A DNA stretch of 64,000 nt from Nitrospira tepida (lineage in GTDB: Bacteria > Nitrospirota > Nitrospiria > Nitrospirales > Nitrospiraceae). Location of the stretch: NCBI RefSeq assembly GCF_947241125.1, contig NZ_OX365700.1:558001-622000 (forward strand). Direction: 5' to 3'. A program made the position numbers and the translations under genes. A model generated the notes under the pieces. The model did no database searches, had not been told where the DNA came from, and saw only the letters and a program-made list of their open reading frames with translations. Numbering within the stretch: position 1 is the first letter of the stretch; each line of letters begins with the position of its first letter. Below, piece after piece: positions 62,450-64,000 of the stretch.

Positions 62450-63544
62450 ATGGCACTGATTGTTCATCCAGACATTGATTCGCTCGTTCCCTACGTCCCG
62501 GGCAAGCCGATCGAGGAGCTGCAGCGGGAATTGGGCCTGTCGCGGATCGTCAAGCTCGCCTCGAACGAGAACCCGCTGGGTCCTTCCCCCAAGGCGGTGG
62601 CGGCGATCGGGCCGGTGACCGGTTCCCTGCATCGCTATCCGGACGGCGGGGCATTCCGGCTGCGCACCGCGCTGGCGGAACGATGGAAGGTGACTCCCGA
62701 CCAAGTGCTCTTGGGTAACGGCTCGGACGAGATTCTGGGCCTGTTGGCGCGGACGTTCCTTTCTCCCGCCGACGAAGCGGTCATGGCCAGCGAGACGTTC
62801 GTGATCTATAAAATGGAAGTGACCGCCGCGCACGGGAAGTCGGTGACTGTGCCGATGAAGAACGGACGCCATGACCTCTCCGCCATGGCCGATGCCATCA
62901 CCCCTCGCACCAGGCTGCTGTTTATCTGCAATCCCAATAACCCCACGGGCACCATGGTGACGGAGACCGAAGTCCGGGCCCTGATGCAGCGGGTGCCGGA
63001 GCAGGTCGTCGTGGTATTCGACGAGGCCTATTATGAATATGCCGATGCGGCCGACTATGCCGATTCGCTGGCCTATGTGAAACAGGGGCGCCACGCGATC
63101 GTGCTCCGGACTTTCTCGAAAATCTACGGCTTGGCCGGCCTGCGCATCGGCTATGGGCTGACCACCCCGGAGATCGCGAGTTACCTCAACCGGCTGCGTC
63201 CCCCCTTCAATGCGAATAGCGTCGCGCAGGAGGCGGCGATCGCGGCCTTAGGCGACGAGACCCATGTGACGCGAAGCCGGAGCCTCAATCGGGAGCAGAT
63301 GGCCGTGGTGCGGCAGGGACTCGAAGCCCTGGGCTTGACTCCGCTCCCGAGCCAGGCGAATTTTTTGTATTTCGATGCGGGACGCGACGGGCGGGAACTG
63401 TTCCAGGCCCTGCTCCGCGAAGGGGTCATCGTCCGGCACATCGAAGGGTCGATGGTGCGGGTGACGATCGGCCTTCCCGAGGAGAATCAGATGTTTCTTG
63501 CCGCGCTCCGGAACGTGCTGGAGCGTGAACCAATACAGTCTTGA
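62450..63544 (+). CDS. hisC: Histidinol-phosphate/aromatic aminotransferase, HisC family
   Basis: PLP-dependent aminotransferase of 364 residues. It begins with KLASNENPLGPSPKAVAAI, binds PLP phosphate around LLGNGSDEIL, and carries the Schiff-base lysine in RTFSKIYGLAGLRIGYG. Family members act on histidinol phosphate, aromatic amino acids or both. Its position between pheA and aroF suggests it transaminates phenylpyruvate (and perhaps histidinol phosphate); this is inferred. Confidence 0.93.
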   Translation: MALIVHPDIDSLVPYVPGKPIEELQRELGLSRIVKLASNENPLGPSPKAVAAIGPVTGSLHRYPDGGAFRLRTALAERWKVTPDQVLLGNGSDEILGLLARTFLSPADEAVMASETFVIYKMEVTAAHGKSVTVPMKNGRHDLSAMADAITPRTRLLFICNPNNPTGTMVTETEVRALMQRVPEQVVVVFDEAYYEYADAADYADSLAYVKQGRHAIVLRTFSKIYGLAGLRIGYGLTTPEIASYLNRLRPPFNANSVAQEAAIAALGDETHVTRSRSLNREQMAVVRQGLEALGLTPLPSQANFLYFDAGRDGRELFQALLREGVIVRHIEGSMVRVTIGLPEENQMFLAALRNVLEREPIQS

Positions 63545-63560
63545 GCGTCGAGGCCACAAC

Positions 63561-64000
63561 ATGATCATTGTCTTGAAACCGGACGCGACGGAAAAGCAGA
63601 TCGATCATCTGCTCGATAGGCTGCGGGAACTCGGATTAAAGTCGCATATTTCCACGGGACAGGAACGCACGATCATCGGCGTGATCGGGGATGATCGCAT
63701 CCTGCACAATCAGCCGTTGACGGCCTTCCCGGGCGTGGAGAGCGTCACGCCCATTCTGGCTCCGTGGAAACTGGTCAGCCGGGAGTTCAAGAAAGAGGGG
63801 ACGATCATCGATGTCGGCGGGGTGAAAATCGGGGACAAGAAGCTGGCGATGATGGCCGGTCCCTGCGCCGTGGAGCGGTTGGAATTGACCGTCGGCATCG
63901 CCCATGAGGTGAAGGCCGGCGGGGCAAGCATCCTGCGTGGCGGCGCCTACAAGCCGCGGACCTCGCCCTATTCTTTCCAGGGAGTGGGCCGGGAAGGGCT
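63561..64000 (+). CDS. aroF: 3-deoxy-7-phosphoheptulonate synthase, type Ib (truncated by window end)
   Basis: First enzyme of the shikimate pathway; only the first 146 codons lie in the window. It begins MIIVLKPDATEKQIDHLLDR, a ferredoxin-like regulatory domain (1-70) with the FPGVESVTPILAPWKLVSREFK link typical of AroF/AroG type Ib. The barrel start follows as LAMMAGPCAVERLEL and GGASILRGGAYKPRTSPYSFQG. It lies 16 bases after hisC, forming a pheA-hisC-aroF aromatic operon. Confidence 0.93.
   Translation, partial: MIIVLKPDATEKQIDHLLDRLRELGLKSHISTGQERTIIGVIGDDRILHNQPLTAFPGVESVTPILAPWKLVSREFKKEGTIIDVGGVKIGDKKLAMMAGPCAVERLELTVGIAHEVKAGGASILRGGAYKPRTSPYSFQGVGREG

Overview
The window is GC-rich bacterial chromosome with dense coding on both strands, short intergenic gaps and only a few low-GC accessory patches. 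The gene mix suggests a Nitrospira-like member of the Nitrospirota: F1-ATPase genes, a TAG-terminated heme-domain protein, an Anbu peptidase locus, an archaeal-type phenylalanyl-tRNA synthetase and an unusual assimilatory sulfate reduction operon. This placement is inferred from gene content and is not proven by the sequence.

Layout. 0-4.8 kb: end of the ATP synthase operon (atpA, atpG, atpD, atpC), whose gaps hold two different inverted-repeat elements. 4.8-8.3 kb: an accessory patch with a low-GC zinc-finger/HNH-like gene, an acetyltransferase and an orphan O-antigen-type ABC ATPase. 8.7-11.9 kb: Anbu proteasome-like peptidase, alpha-E protein and ATP-grasp enzyme. 12-21.5 kb: heme sensor, HDOD-GAF protein, glutathionyl-hydroquinone reductase, RRM protein, lipoproteins, RluD, small proteins and an outer-membrane barrel. 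21.7-24.6 kb: zinc/manganese ABC transporter. 24.8-32.5 kb: AnmK, DUF2726, a CpoB-like protein, a beta-helix protein, CorA, a response-regulator diguanylate cyclase and a sugar dehydrogenase.

32.5-35.4 kb is an accessory island. Three degenerate copies of one repeat lie about 1.33 kb apart and separate two sets of unknown genes, one of them a toxin-antitoxin-like pair. The island ends at the initiator tRNA gene, and a fragment resembling the tRNA 3' end is duplicated inside it.

35.6-46.8 kb is the translation block. Initiator tRNA is divergent from fmt, then come rsmB, rpe and archaeal-type pheS-pheT. These converge on tRNA-Val, thrS, infC (ATC start), rpmI and rplT, with HU and a Fis-like regulator beyond.

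47.2-57.2 kb is a sulfur operon led by an Rrf2 regulator. It encodes a sulfite/nitrite reductase fused to HEPN-like and TusA domains, Fe-S type APS reductase, DsrE, a TrpD2-like protein, CysD and CysN fused to a degenerate APS kinase domain. An Mrp ATPase and a protein with two PCP_red domains follow. Sulfate would be activated by CysD/CysN, reduced by CysH and then by the reductase; TusA and DsrE suggest persulfide handling coupled to it. The window ends with a membrane protein, yebC, ruvA, a Cys-rich secreted protein, ruvB, and aromatic/histidine biosynthesis genes (pheA, hisC, truncated aroF).

The most notable non-coding content is a set of dispersed repeats. One family has arms made of GTCANNN heptads (four copies plus a partial). 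Another is a MITE-like element whose terminal TAG is the stop codon of the adjacent gene in both copies.
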